DNA of 64,000 nucleotides from Mucilaginibacter xinganensis (GTDB lineage Bacteria > Bacteroidota > Bacteroidia > Sphingobacteriales > Sphingobacteriaceae). Positions within the stretch are counted from its first letter, which is position 1. Every line of letters begins with the position of its first letter. The stretch is taken from contig NZ_CP022743.1 of assembly GCF_002257585.1 (NCBI RefSeq), forward strand, positions 3,162,001 through 3,226,000, written 5' to 3'. Of the stretch, positions 47,758 to 56,665 are shown piece by piece. The notes below the pieces were generated by a model. The model did not search any database. It had not been told where the DNA came from and was given only the letters and a program-made list of their open reading frames with translations. The translations under genes were made by a program, and so were the position numbers.

Positions 47758-48775
47758 AGTGTTTTCTCTTTTTTACAAAGAAAGCCCATACGAGGCTGCC
47801 TTTGTACATCCCCTTAGCGCAATTGGCTGTTGGTAGTTGGCAGTTGGCCTTATTTTTTGCTTTTGATTTTTTTCCTTTAAAAAGACCGAAAACAAAATTC
47901 TGATGTGCGCGGCTAACCGCCCAGGCATCTTTACGCTTACCCTCGCTTAAAAATCGAAGTAATGCAAGCAGGTCCATCCAAATGCGAACACCTATTACAA
48001 AAACAGCCCGCCAAAATGGAAGATTATTTTGCAGCAGCAGTAAATTATTCCTAAAATTAAGATACGTTTTAAAGGGGTTTTCAACATTCAGTGTACCGCC
48101 GCCTAAATGGAACACTGCTGACTCGGCACAATACATTACCTTGTATCCCATGTTTTTTAACCGCCAGCACAAGTCTATTTCCTCCATGTGAGCAAAAAAA
48201 CGATCATCGAAGCCACCCGCTTCATGCCACCGATCTTTTTTTATAAACAAGGCGGCACCGGTAGCCCAAAAAACTTCCTTCGATTGCTGATATTGCCCTT
48301 TATCCTCCTCAATCTCATAAAACATCCGGCCCTGGCAAAAAGGATACCCATAGCTATCGATATAGCCCCCGGCAGCACCCGCGTGTTCAAAATGATCTTT
48401 TTGATTATAGGCGAGGATCTTGGGAGCGGCGGCAGCAATAAGCGGATCGCTCTCCATAAGGTTTATAACAGGTGCTATCCACCCGGGCGACACTTCGACA
48501 TCTGAATTAAGCAGGATATAATAATCAGCCTCTACCTGTTCTAAAACCCGGTTATACCCCCCGGTAAAACCATAATTATCGTCATTCTGGATAATCTTTA
48601 TGCCGGGATATTCGCTTTTTATAAAATCAACAGAGCCATCCGTTGACGCATTGTCGCCAACAATAATATCGAGATTAGGATATGTAGAAGATAATACAGA
48701 AGGAAGAAACTGGCGAAGGTATTTAATGCCGTTCCAATTTAATATAACTACGGCAACTTTTGGTGTATAACTCAT
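47726..48775 (-). CDS. Family 2 glycosyltransferase
   Basis: 349 residues. The GT-A fold starts VAVVILNWNGIKYLRQFLPS, followed by DNASTDGSVDFI, the nucleotide-sugar/metal site LLNSDVEVSPGW and the acceptor region FWATGAALFIKKDRWHEAGG with FFAHMEEIDLCWRL. A short amphipathic or membrane stretch near 265-285 (LPFWRAVFVIGVRIW) may tether it to the inner membrane. It probably adds a rhamnose-like or other sugar to a surface polysaccharide. The last 35 residues, after GLFKGKK, are low complexity: they include QLPTANCA encoded by heptamer repeats and extend over the mscS stop, so the natural C-terminus may have been altered. It overlaps the acyltransferase gene by 4 bp. Confidence 0.92.
   Translation of the reverse strand: MSYTPKVAVVILNWNGIKYLRQFLPSVLSSTYPNLDIIVGDNASTDGSVDFIKSEYPGIKIIQNDDNYGFTGGYNRVLEQVEADYYILLNSDVEVSPGWIAPVINLMESDPLIAAAAPKILAYNQKDHFEHAGAAGGYIDSYGYPFCQGRMFYEIEEDKGQYQQSKEVFWATGAALFIKKDRWHEAGGFDDRFFAHMEEIDLCWRLKNMGYKVMYCAESAVFHLGGGTLNVENPFKTYLNFRNNLLLLQNNLPFWRAVFVIGVRIWMDLLALLRFLSEGKRKDAWAVSRAHQNFVFGLFKGKKSKAKNKANCQLPTANCAKGMYKGSLVWAFFVKKRKHFTDLDQDRFY
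47819..47846 (+). repeat. Degenerate heptamer repeat inside the glycosyltransferase C-terminus
   Basis: Four consecutive 7-base units of the form GNNNTTG (GCAATTG, GCTGTTG, GTAGTTG, GCAGTTG) appear on the plus strand. Read on the minus strand they encode the Cys/Asn/Pro/Thr-rich tail NCQLPTANC. The unit resembles that in prmC (GCAGTNN). Confidence 0.8.
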
Positions 48776-49656
48776 TTTTGTATATCCTCGGGCTTAACTT
48801 TCCATCTGCGGTGCGACCAAAGCCAGTATTCGGGTTTCTCTCTTATTAATGATTCAAGGTATTTTACATGAACCTCAGTGATCTCGTATGGTTTGGTAAG
48901 CTTCGGCTCTTCTACCAAAGGTACAAAGGTATAGGTATAGTACCCTCTTTTTACTAAATCTATCCGGTAAAATATCACCACGCAATCTACCACTTTTGTT
49001 AACTTTTCAATTCCTAAAAATACTGCCGTTGGCTGGTTAAGAAAAGTAGTAAAGTAATTTATTTCGTGCTTTACCGGTGTTTGGTCTGACGCCAGTACGG
49101 TAAAGGTAAGTTCATTTTTGTATTCTATCATTTTACGAAGCGTTTGCTTCATAGAAATCATAGTTGCGCCAAAACGTGAACGGATACGGTTAAAAAAATC
49201 TGTAAATACTTCGTTCGACTGTGGCTTGTACACGATCAGCCGCTTTTTATCGGTCAAAAAGCCAAAACTTAAACAGGCCATCTCCCAGTTGCAATAATGC
49301 CCGGCGGCAGCCAAAATGCTTTTCCCATTTTTGAAATAATGATCAACCAATTCCGGGTTCGTCGGAATCATCCTTTTCCGCACCTGTTTTTCAGACATAC
49401 TAACCGATTTAATGGTTTCCATCATCAGGTCGGCCATGTACTTGAAGTATTTTCTCTCTATTAATTTACGCTCCTCCGCTGTTTTTTCAGGGAATGAATT
49501 ACGCAGATTTTCCTGTACAACCTTTCGGCGATAACCTGTTATATAATAAAGAATTACAAAAAGGAGATCGGCAATAAGGTACAGAAACCAAAAAGGAAGT
49601 AACGAAAGCAGGTACAAAAAGAATGTCCCTAATCTTGAAAGCCCTTTTTTTATCAT
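48772..49656 (-). CDS. LpxL/HtrB-type lysophospholipid (lipid A) acyltransferase
   Basis: 294 residues. An N-terminal membrane anchor (about 8-38, FFLYLLSLLPFWFLYLIADL) is followed by the acyltransferase domain with HX4E in GHYCNWE (about 117-123), the substrate region ASDQTPVKHEINYFTTFLNQ and PEYWLWSHRRWK near the end. This family transfers a secondary acyl chain to Kdo-lipid A or to related lipids at the inner membrane. It overlaps the glycosyltransferase gene by 4 bp (ATGA), so the two are coupled. It is divergent from the WbqC gene. Confidence 0.93.
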   Translation of the reverse strand: MIKKGLSRLGTFFLYLLSLLPFWFLYLIADLLFVILYYITGYRRKVVQENLRNSFPEKTAEERKLIERKYFKYMADLMMETIKSVSMSEKQVRKRMIPTNPELVDHYFKNGKSILAAAGHYCNWEMACLSFGFLTDKKRLIVYKPQSNEVFTDFFNRIRSRFGATMISMKQTLRKMIEYKNELTFTVLASDQTPVKHEINYFTTFLNQPTAVFLGIEKLTKVVDCVVIFYRIDLVKRGYYTYTFVPLVEEPKLTKPYEITEVHVKYLESLIREKPEYWLWSHRRWKVKPEDIQK

Positions 49657-49692
49657 TATTTTCGTCCGGTTTTTGCTACAAACATAAAATAT

Positions 49693-50304
49693 ATGATTGA
49701 AAAAGGCGCTGTGTTACCTATGTTTTATCTTCCACCTGTAGAGTATTTTTTAAGGTTAAATAGTTATAAGCCTGATATACTGATAGAAAGCCAGGAAAAC
49801 TTCCCTAAACAAACCTATAGAAACAGGGCCAGCGTGTACACACCGGATGGTGCGTTAACCCTAACAGTGCCCGTTATGAAAGGCTCAAAAAATCACACCA
49901 AAATAAAAGATGTTAAAATAAGCTATGATTTTGAATGGCAGCGTCTGCATTGGTTGAGCCTTCAGGCATGCTATCGCCGTTCGGCATACTTTGAATATTA
50001 TGAAGACGAGTTTATTTCATTCTATGAAAAAAAATTCGATTATCTTTTTGATTACAATGAGCAGCTTTTGCTGTTTATACTAAAGGCTATGAAGATAAAG
50101 CTTGAAGTTAAATACACGGAAAGTTATGAAACAGCATACCCCGGCCTGGCAGATTACAGAAGTAGTATAAATCCGAAACGTGAATCTGAATTTCAGCAAA
50201 AGCCCTATTTCCAGGTATTTGAAGAAAGAAAAGGATTTTTAAAGAACCTCAGTATTGTTGACCTGCTGTTTAACCAGGGGCCCAATTCGGTCAATTATTT
50301 ATGA
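49693..50304 (+). CDS. WbqC-family protein
   Basis: 203 residues matching the WbqC-like family: LPMFYLPPVEYFLRL near the N-terminus, PKQTYRNRASVYTPDGALTL, TVPVMKGSKNHTKIKDVKI and WQRLHWLSLQACYRRSAYFEYY. Members occur in O-antigen and surface-glycan loci and, in Bacteroidota, as a lone gene near envelope enzymes. The biochemical activity is not established. The start is fixed by the family N-terminus. It is divergent from the acyltransferase with a 36-bp gap. Confidence 0.88.
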   Translation: MIEKGAVLPMFYLPPVEYFLRLNSYKPDILIESQENFPKQTYRNRASVYTPDGALTLTVPVMKGSKNHTKIKDVKISYDFEWQRLHWLSLQACYRRSAYFEYYEDEFISFYEKKFDYLFDYNEQLLLFILKAMKIKLEVKYTESYETAYPGLADYRSSINPKRESEFQQKPYFQVFEERKGFLKNLSIVDLLFNQGPNSVNYL

Positions 50305-50403
50305 CAACCAATTAATGCAACATTAATGTTACTTTAACATACCTGGACAAAATCATCACAATTTTGTACTTATTTTTGAAGTTATTAAAACGTGATAAAA
50401 ATA

Positions 50404-50775
50404 ATGCCCCTGTTTAAATCAGTATTAATATTTATTTGCTTTGCTGTTATAATGCTGGTTGCAAAACCTTTTATCGGTTTTAATGCCTTCTCACAGATGC
50501 ATCATCTTAAACACTTAAATATTTGTGTAAAAGCTTTTACTAAACGTAAACAGGAATTTATTGAAAACAGCAGCCTTGATATAACTTACATTCAAAAAAA
50601 GCTCGCTGATCCTGTTGATCAATTTTTTCTGCTTTTTTCTTTTCTTTTAGGGATAATATTACCTTTTGTTTTTGGTACAGAAAACAATATCAGTAACCGA
50701 ATTTTACGAAGACTGAATTTAAGCCACACCTTGTACGAACACTCCTATCTGCTCAACAGCTCGTTGATTATTTGA
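50404..50775 (+). CDS. Small membrane protein of unknown function
   Basis: 123 residues from MPLFKSVLIFI; a GTG four codons earlier (50392) is also possible. I do not recognise the family. There is one hydrophobic segment at the N-terminus (about 5-25, VLIFICFAVIMLVAKPFIG) and a second near 78-95 (FFLLFSFLLGIILPFVFG), with a basic, Cys-containing stretch between them (MHHLKHLNICVKAFTKRK) and an Arg/Leu-rich C-terminus. A hairpin terminator follows. It may be a small inner-membrane protein, and its relation to the neighbours is unclear. Confidence 0.6.
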   Translation: MPLFKSVLIFICFAVIMLVAKPFIGFNAFSQMHHLKHLNICVKAFTKRKQEFIENSSLDITYIQKKLADPVDQFFLLFSFLLGIILPFVFGTENNISNRILRRLNLSHTLYEHSYLLNSSLII

Positions 50776-50808
50776 TTTTTAAATTGATTGCTTCCCGCAA
50801 TGTTTTAT

Positions 50809-50836
50809 AACAGCAGGCTTATCATGCTGCTGTTTT
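50809..50836 (+). terminator. Probable terminator after the small membrane protein gene
   Basis: AACAGCAG and CTGCTGTT pair perfectly around a 10-base loop, and TT follows. It lies 33 bp after the stop codon and 39 bp before the TolC gene start. Confidence 0.6.
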
Positions 50837-50874
50837 CCGGTATTTAAATTTCATCATTAATTTTCCGAACTAAA

Positions 50875-52260
50875 ATGTTAAGTTTTAAAAGATGCTTAAG
50901 CATTTTGCTGTTTCTTTTTTTTGCAGCAGCATCAAATGCCCAGCAATCAACCCCAATAACTTTAAAAGAATTATTAAACCTGGCAGATAAAAAAGCGCCC
51001 GAACTGCTTACAGATTCCGCAGCTATTCTTATCCGCCAATCTCAGGCGGCCGAAACCCGCAGTAACTGGCTCCCTAACTTAAGATTGAATTATCAGGCAG
51101 ATATTGGCACCAGTAATAACACTACGGGCCCCTATTTCGGCTTTGGTATTATTCCATCAAGTTCAGGAGGAATCCACAATACCAGTGTAACAACAGCAGT
51201 AGGCGACAACCTCGGCATTGCTGCTCTTGACTGGGAGATCTATAATTTTGGTAAATATGGCGCCGAAAATAAAGTGGCCAACTCAGATATAAAAGTTGAA
51301 CAAAACCAGTTTGCACAATCAAAGTTTCAGTTACAAGCCTTTACAATAAGTAATTATTTACAATTATTACGATTGCAGGATTTCTTAAATATCCAATACC
51401 GTAATATTCAGCGTAACCAGCAAATCAGGCGATCAATAGAGTCGCTTGCTAAAAGCGGTGTACGCGCCGGTGTTGACACCAGTATTGCAGAGGCCGAACT
51501 ATCAAAAGCGCGTTTAAACTATATCGAATTAAAGAACCAGTTTAAACAGCAACAATTACAGTTGTCGGTGGTAACAGGCTTACCTTACCAGTCAATTGTA
51601 CCCGATACTACTGTTGAGGCAACGCTCATCAATCAACCATCCGCATATTTATTTAACCCCGATACCTCGAATCATCCACTGATTAATTTTTACAGGTCTG
51701 TTTACCAAAACAACCTGCAAAGAGAGACCCTGGTTAAAAAGCTTTATAACCCGAAGATCTCACTGGAGGCGGCTGCCTGGGGTCGTGGCTCAAGTGTAAA
51801 TACAAGTGGTCAGTACAACGATGTTTCAAGTGGTTATGGTTTTCAAAGAGGAAATTACCTGGTTGGCTTAGGCATATCCTATAATCTTTTTGATTTAAGA
51901 AGAAGGCAGCTAAAACTCCGTACGCAAAAAGCAAGTACCAATTATGCCTTAAAGAAACTTGAAGAGGAACAGCAACTTCTTGCTGTAAGTGCCAGCCAGG
52001 CCGATGTTGAAATGCAAACTTCGCTCGAAAGGTTAAAAGAAATCCCAAACCAGTTAAAGGCGGCAAATGACGGTTACAGGCAAAAACTATCATTATACAA
52101 AAATGGATTAACAGATATTGTTGATCTTGACGCAGCCTTGAATATTCTATACCGTGCCGAAACGGATTTCATGCAGGCTAAATACAACTATGCCAATGCG
52201 CTTTTCCAAAAAGCCATTACTCAAAACCAGGTAAATACAGTTTTAAACTTTTTAAAATAA
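50875..52260 (+). CDS. TolC-family outer membrane efflux protein
   Basis: 461 residues. A signal peptide (MLSFKRCLSILLFLFFAAASNA) is followed by two OEP repeats of long coiled-coil helices (SQAAETRSNWLPNLRLNYQA; GVRAGVDTSIAEAELSKARL; TQKASTNYALKKLEEEQQLL; YKNGLTDIVDLDAALNILYR), as in trimeric TolC channel-tunnels. It forms the outer-membrane exit duct for the RND pump encoded 6 bp downstream. The order channel, pump, adaptor is less common than adaptor first. Confidence 0.94.
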   Translation: MLSFKRCLSILLFLFFAAASNAQQSTPITLKELLNLADKKAPELLTDSAAILIRQSQAAETRSNWLPNLRLNYQADIGTSNNTTGPYFGFGIIPSSSGGIHNTSVTTAVGDNLGIAALDWEIYNFGKYGAENKVANSDIKVEQNQFAQSKFQLQAFTISNYLQLLRLQDFLNIQYRNIQRNQQIRRSIESLAKSGVRAGVDTSIAEAELSKARLNYIELKNQFKQQQLQLSVVTGLPYQSIVPDTTVEATLINQPSAYLFNPDTSNHPLINFYRSVYQNNLQRETLVKKLYNPKISLEAAAWGRGSSVNTSGQYNDVSSGYGFQRGNYLVGLGISYNLFDLRRRQLKLRTQKASTNYALKKLEEEQQLLAVSASQADVEMQTSLERLKEIPNQLKAANDGYRQKLSLYKNGLTDIVDLDAALNILYRAETDFMQAKYNYANALFQKAITQNQVNTVLNFLK

Positions 52261-52266
52261 CCAACT

Positions 52267-55200
52267 ATGTCAATGGTCACATCTGCACTAAAAAGGCCTA
52301 TTACTATAATAGTAATAACCATGAGCCTTTTGATATTTGCCGTGCTAAGTGCAATAAATATACCTATAGATATCTTCCCTAAATTAAACCTTCCCACTAT
52401 TTATGTTATTGAATCGTACGGCGGTATGTCGCCGCAGCAAATGGAAGGCTTTTTCGCTACAGGCCTGCAAAATCAGTTTTTATATGTTGACGGCGTAAAA
52501 AACATCAGCAGCAAAAGCATCCAGGGGCTAACCATAATAAAAATATCATTTTACGAAACCACTAACATGGCAGAAGCTTCGGCCCAGGTTGCCTTACAGG
52601 TTAACCGGGCCCAGAGCTTTTTCCCTCCTGGTGCGCTGCCTCCCCAGGTAGTGCGATATGATGCATCATCATTACCTGTTGGTGAGCTGGTGCTGGATAG
52701 TAAGTCCGAGAGTTTAAAAGATATTTATGACCTTGCTGCCACGCGCATCCGCCCAATGTTTTCAACCATACCCGGGTTATCGGCCCCTCCGCCATTTGGT
52801 TCAAATGCCAGAACGATTGTTTTCAGCATTGATCCGAATAAATTACGGAGTTTTAACCTCACGCCCGACCAGGTTGTGGAAGCATTGGCAAAATACAATG
52901 TGATGTCCCCGTCAGGAAACCTCAGGGTAGATAACACCATGTTTTTAACTACCATGAACACACTGGTTAAAAATTCTGAGAACTTTGGAAACATTCCCAT
53001 TCTTACAAAAAATGGAGTGCCTATTTATATAAAAGATATTGCCCGGGTTACCGATGCTGCCGATGTTACGGTTGATTACGCACTAATAAACGGCAAACGT
53101 TCTGTTTATATCCCCGTGGTTAAAACGGCGTCTGCATCTACATGGTCAGTAGTTCAAAACCTGAAAAGCAAGCTGCCTGAAATGCAGAATTTACTGCCAA
53201 ACGATGTAAAGATCTCTTATGAGTTTGACCAGTCGGTCTTTGTGGTAAATGCGGTAAAAAGCTTAATGACCGAAGGTGGGATGGGTGCGCTGCTTACCGG
53301 TTTAATGGTGCTGTTGTTTTTACGGGACTGGCGAAGCAGTTTAATTGTAGTTATAACCATCCCGGTTTCTATATTAATTGGGGTATTACTGCTTGGTATG
53401 TTTGGCCAAACCATCAATATTATGACCTTAAGCGGGCTTGCGTTGGCGATAGGTATCCTGGTTGACCAGGCAACGGTTACTATTGAAAATATACACCAGC
53501 ACCTGGAGATGGGAAAATCAAAAAAACTGGCAATTTACGATGCCTGCGAAGAAATAGCGTTCCCGCTATTGCTTATCTTATTATGTATCCTTGCCGTTTT
53601 CGCGCCTTCCTTCATGATGAATGGGGTACCCAAGGCCATGTTCCTGCCACTGTCCATGTCAATAGGCTTAACCATGATCGTTTCGTATATCATAGCGCAA
53701 ACGTTAGTACCCATTCTATGTAACTGGATGATAAAAGCAGAACGTTACCAAACTTATCACCATGGTAAAATACATGCTCATGCCGGCGAATCATTAGATA
53801 GCAGCGAACAGCAACAGGTAAAAATGCATCAGCAACAGGAAGAAGAGCATCCGGAAGAAAACGATCTTTTTGAAAAGGTGAAAATGCGTTTTATAAAAAT
53901 TATAACCCATTTAATGCCCCGTAAAAAACTGCTTGTGCCCATTTACCTCGCCGCTGTGTTACTGCTTGCAGGAATTGGATTTGTGGTGATAGGCAAGGAT
54001 ATGATGCCCAAACTAAATAATGGACAATTCCAGATCCGGCTAAAAGAACCGCAGGGCACGCGCCTGGAACGCACGGAAGATAAGTTTAAGCAGGTACTTC
54101 ATATTATTGACCAAACAGTAAACAACCACGTAAAAATAACCTCAGGCTATATAGGTTTAGTCCCGAGCAGTTTTGGAAGCAGCAACCTTTATGTTTTTAA
54201 TACCGGCACACACGAGGCCGTGTTACAGGTAAATCTGGACGAAGATTATAAGGTGAATATGGATGAGCTTAAGGATGCGCTGCGCAAGAACATATCACAT
54301 GTATTGCCAGAAATGACAATCACTTTTGAACCCATCGACATGACTGAAAAGATCATGAGCCAGGGTGCGAATACGCCAATTGAAGTTCAGGTAGCCGGAA
54401 AGGACATTAATCAGATTGAAGGTTATGGAAACAAGGTATTAGCAAAATTGAAGCAAATCCCTTATTTGCGCGATGTCCAGATAAACCAACCTTTGAAATA
54501 CCCTATTATAGCAATTACGCTTGACCGTTTAAAGATTTCACAATTAGGTTTAAATGTGAGTGATGTAGCGCGCTCAGTTACTGCAAGTACGTCTTCGAGC
54601 CGCTTTACATTAAAAAACCTGTGGCTTGATGAAAAGAATGCTTACACCTACCAGGTACAAGCGCAAATACCGGAGTATGTAATGAACAGTATGGATGAAT
54701 TGAAGGAAATTCCTTTGGTAAAAGGTCAAAGCAGCCCTACCCTTGCTGATGTTGCTACTTTTAAACAAACAACAGCTCCCGGAGAATATGATCGTACCGG
54801 CCCCAGAAGGTTTATAACCATAAGCGCCAATATTTATAAAAAGGATCTTGGCAGCGCAACAACTGCTGTTCAAAAAGCGGTAAAATCAATCGGAACCCCG
54901 CCAAAAGGGCTGATTGCGGAAATTGGAGGTATGTCAGGCCTGTTAACAGAAACACTAACCAGCTTACAAAACGGACTTGGATTTGCCATCTTGGTTATCT
55001 TTTTGCTGCTGGCTGCAAATTACCAGTCGTTCAAAGTTTCTCTTACTGTTTTATCAACAATTCCGGCAGTAATCCTGGGTTCAATAACCGCGCTCTTATT
55101 AACGGGCTCAACCCTTAATTTACAATCGTACATGGGAATGATCATGTCGACAGGTGTATCTGTTGCAAACGCGATCCTTATTGTAACTAATGCCGAAAAA

Positions 55201-55509
55201 CTAAGGCTTGATTATAAAGACGCAACAAAGGCTGCTATTACAAGTGCATCTATCCGCTTAAGGCCAATTTTAATGACAAGCCTCGCTATGATAGCTGGTA
55301 TGATCCCCATGGCATCGGGAATGGGCGAAGCAGGAGAGCAATCGGCTCCGCTTGGCCGTGCTGTAATTGGCGGTCTCTTCGCTTCTACCCTGGCAGCGTT
55401 GTTTATTTTACCAATGGTTTTTGCGTGGGTGCAAAATAAGACAACCTACGACGAGCCATCACTGATGCCTGAAGAACTAACAACAACCACATCTTTAAAC
55501 ACAAAATAA
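52267..55509 (+). CDS. RND efflux transporter, inner-membrane pump
   Basis: 1080 residues, twelve TMs and two large periplasmic loops as in AcrB/HAE-type pumps. The TM4 motif reads GILVDQATVTIEN, with Asp400 retained but Gln401 at the position of the second Asp of AcrB (D408). In TM10 the AcrB Lys940 position is Ala967 (GVSVANAILIV). The Arg region RLRPILMTSLAMI in TM11 is kept. A cytoplasmic loop of about 35 residues between TM6 and TM7 (497-531) is rich in His, Gln and Glu. It probably exports drugs, dyes or lipids by proton antiport with an altered relay. It is followed one base later by the adaptor gene. Confidence 0.95.
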   Translation: MSMVTSALKRPITIIVITMSLLIFAVLSAINIPIDIFPKLNLPTIYVIESYGGMSPQQMEGFFATGLQNQFLYVDGVKNISSKSIQGLTIIKISFYETTNMAEASAQVALQVNRAQSFFPPGALPPQVVRYDASSLPVGELVLDSKSESLKDIYDLAATRIRPMFSTIPGLSAPPPFGSNARTIVFSIDPNKLRSFNLTPDQVVEALAKYNVMSPSGNLRVDNTMFLTTMNTLVKNSENFGNIPILTKNGVPIYIKDIARVTDAADVTVDYALINGKRSVYIPVVKTASASTWSVVQNLKSKLPEMQNLLPNDVKISYEFDQSVFVVNAVKSLMTEGGMGALLTGLMVLLFLRDWRSSLIVVITIPVSILIGVLLLGMFGQTINIMTLSGLALAIGILVDQATVTIENIHQHLEMGKSKKLAIYDACEEIAFPLLLILLCILAVFAPSFMMNGVPKAMFLPLSMSIGLTMIVSYIIAQTLVPILCNWMIKAERYQTYHHGKIHAHAGESLDSSEQQQVKMHQQQEEEHPEENDLFEKVKMRFIKIITHLMPRKKLLVPIYLAAVLLLAGIGFVVIGKDMMPKLNNGQFQIRLKEPQGTRLERTEDKFKQVLHIIDQTVNNHVKITSGYIGLVPSSFGSSNLYVFNTGTHEAVLQVNLDEDYKVNMDELKDALRKNISHVLPEMTITFEPIDMTEKIMSQGANTPIEVQVAGKDINQIEGYGNKVLAKLKQIPYLRDVQINQPLKYPIIAITLDRLKISQLGLNVSDVARSVTASTSSSRFTLKNLWLDEKNAYTYQVQAQIPEYVMNSMDELKEIPLVKGQSSPTLADVATFKQTTAPGEYDRTGPRRFITISANIYKKDLGSATTAVQKAVKSIGTPPKGLIAEIGGMSGLLTETLTSLQNGLGFAILVIFLLLAANYQSFKVSLTVLSTIPAVILGSITALLLTGSTLNLQSYMGMIMSTGVSVANAILIVTNAEKLRLDYKDATKAAITSASIRLRPILMTSLAMIAGMIPMASGMGEAGEQSAPLGRAVIGGLFASTLAALFILPMVFAWVQNKTTYDEPSLMPEELTTTTSLNTK

Positions 55510-55510
55510 A

Positions 55511-56593
55511 ATGAAATCAAAAGCCTATTTATTAATAGCGGTTACCTGTTTTTTTGCTGCATGTTCAGGCAATCAAAAACCGGTTGATATAACTAAAGAC
55601 TCAAAAAAGACTACAGCAAAGTATAATTTTTGTACAGTAACCGAAAAAGCTCTTTCCAGTTCGGCACGATTGCCCGGGCAGCTTATCCCTTTTAATGAGG
55701 TTAACATATTTCCAAAAGTTAACGGGTTTGTAAAACAGCTATTTGTTGACCGGGGATCAATTGTTAAAAAAGGACAACTGCTTGTGATTCTTGAAGCGCC
55801 CGAAATGGAATCCCAGCTCCAGGCAGCCAATTCGCGCTATTTACAGCAGAAAGAGACTGCACAGGCCAGTAAAGAAAAGTATCAGCGCCTGAAAGACGCA
55901 GCTAAAGAACCTGGGTCAGTTTCCCCGTTAGACCTTGATAACGCAGCTGCTAAAATGAAAGCTGATGAGGCTATGGCGCAATCGGAGTATTCAAATGTCG
56001 CATCTGTTAGAACAATGCAAGGCTACCTGCACATTTATGCGCCTTTTGACGGGATGATTGTTCAGCGTAACGTATCCCCGGGTGCACTGGTTGCGCCGGG
56101 AAAAGCCACAGATCAACCGATGCTGATATTACAGGATATTCATAAAATGCGCCTTGAGGTACAGATTCCTGAAGATTATGTTGACAAGGTAGATTTAAGT
56201 AAACCTGTGTCATTTACTTTTAATGCAATGCCTGGCCAGCAGCAAACGGCAAAAATAAGCCGTTCGGCAAATGCATTGGGAAGTATGCGTTCAGAAGCTA
56301 TTGAAATTGATGTATTAAATAAAAACGGTGCACTGAAGCCGGGAATGTATGCTGAAGTAAACATCCCTATGCTATCAGGCGCAAAATCGCTGCTTGTCCC
56401 TAATGATGCAATTATCCGCTCTACTGAAAAAGAATACATCATTAGAGATAGCAACGGTAAAGCCGACCTTGTAGATGTTAAGGAAGGGCTTGCAAGTAAT
56501 AACAGTACCGAAGTGTTTGGAAATCTTAAAGCTAACGACAAGGTTTTACTTCATGCCTCGGATGAAATTAAACAAGGCGACCAGCTAAATTAA
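55511..56593 (+). CDS. RND periplasmic adaptor, lipoprotein
   Basis: 360 residues. A lipobox FAAC at about 16-19 follows a hydrophobic signal, so it is probably anchored in the inner membrane by lipid. The HlyD/AcrA architecture is: barrel-sandwich half (VNIFPKVNGFVKQLFVDRGS), helical hairpin (about 97-155), second sandwich half (IYAPFDGMIVQRNVSPGALV), beta-barrel (MRLEVQIPEDYVDKVD) and membrane-proximal domain (LLVPNDAIIRSTEKEYIIRD). It links the RND pump to the TolC channel. It is co-transcribed with the two genes upstream and closed by a hairpin. Confidence 0.95.
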   Translation: MKSKAYLLIAVTCFFAACSGNQKPVDITKDSKKTTAKYNFCTVTEKALSSSARLPGQLIPFNEVNIFPKVNGFVKQLFVDRGSIVKKGQLLVILEAPEMESQLQAANSRYLQQKETAQASKEKYQRLKDAAKEPGSVSPLDLDNAAAKMKADEAMAQSEYSNVASVRTMQGYLHIYAPFDGMIVQRNVSPGALVAPGKATDQPMLILQDIHKMRLEVQIPEDYVDKVDLSKPVSFTFNAMPGQQQTAKISRSANALGSMRSEAIEIDVLNKNGALKPGMYAEVNIPMLSGAKSLLVPNDAIIRSTEKEYIIRDSNGKADLVDVKEGLASNNSTEVFGNLKANDKVLLHASDEIKQGDQLN

Positions 56594-56600
56594 TTGAACT

Positions 56601-56631
56601 GCCGGAATGAATGACTGTTCATTCCGGCTTT
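56601..56631 (+). terminator. Terminator of the efflux operon
   Basis: GCCGGAATGAA and TTCATTCCGGC form a perfect 11-bp stem around a 6-base loop, followed by TTT, 7 bp after the adaptor stop. It lies between the efflux operon and the MarR gene, 38 bp upstream of the latter. An operator role for MarR is possible but the stem-loop form favours a terminator. Confidence 0.75.
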
Positions 56632-56665
56632 AACATTTGTGTTGTACGATTAATAGCACTTTGAT

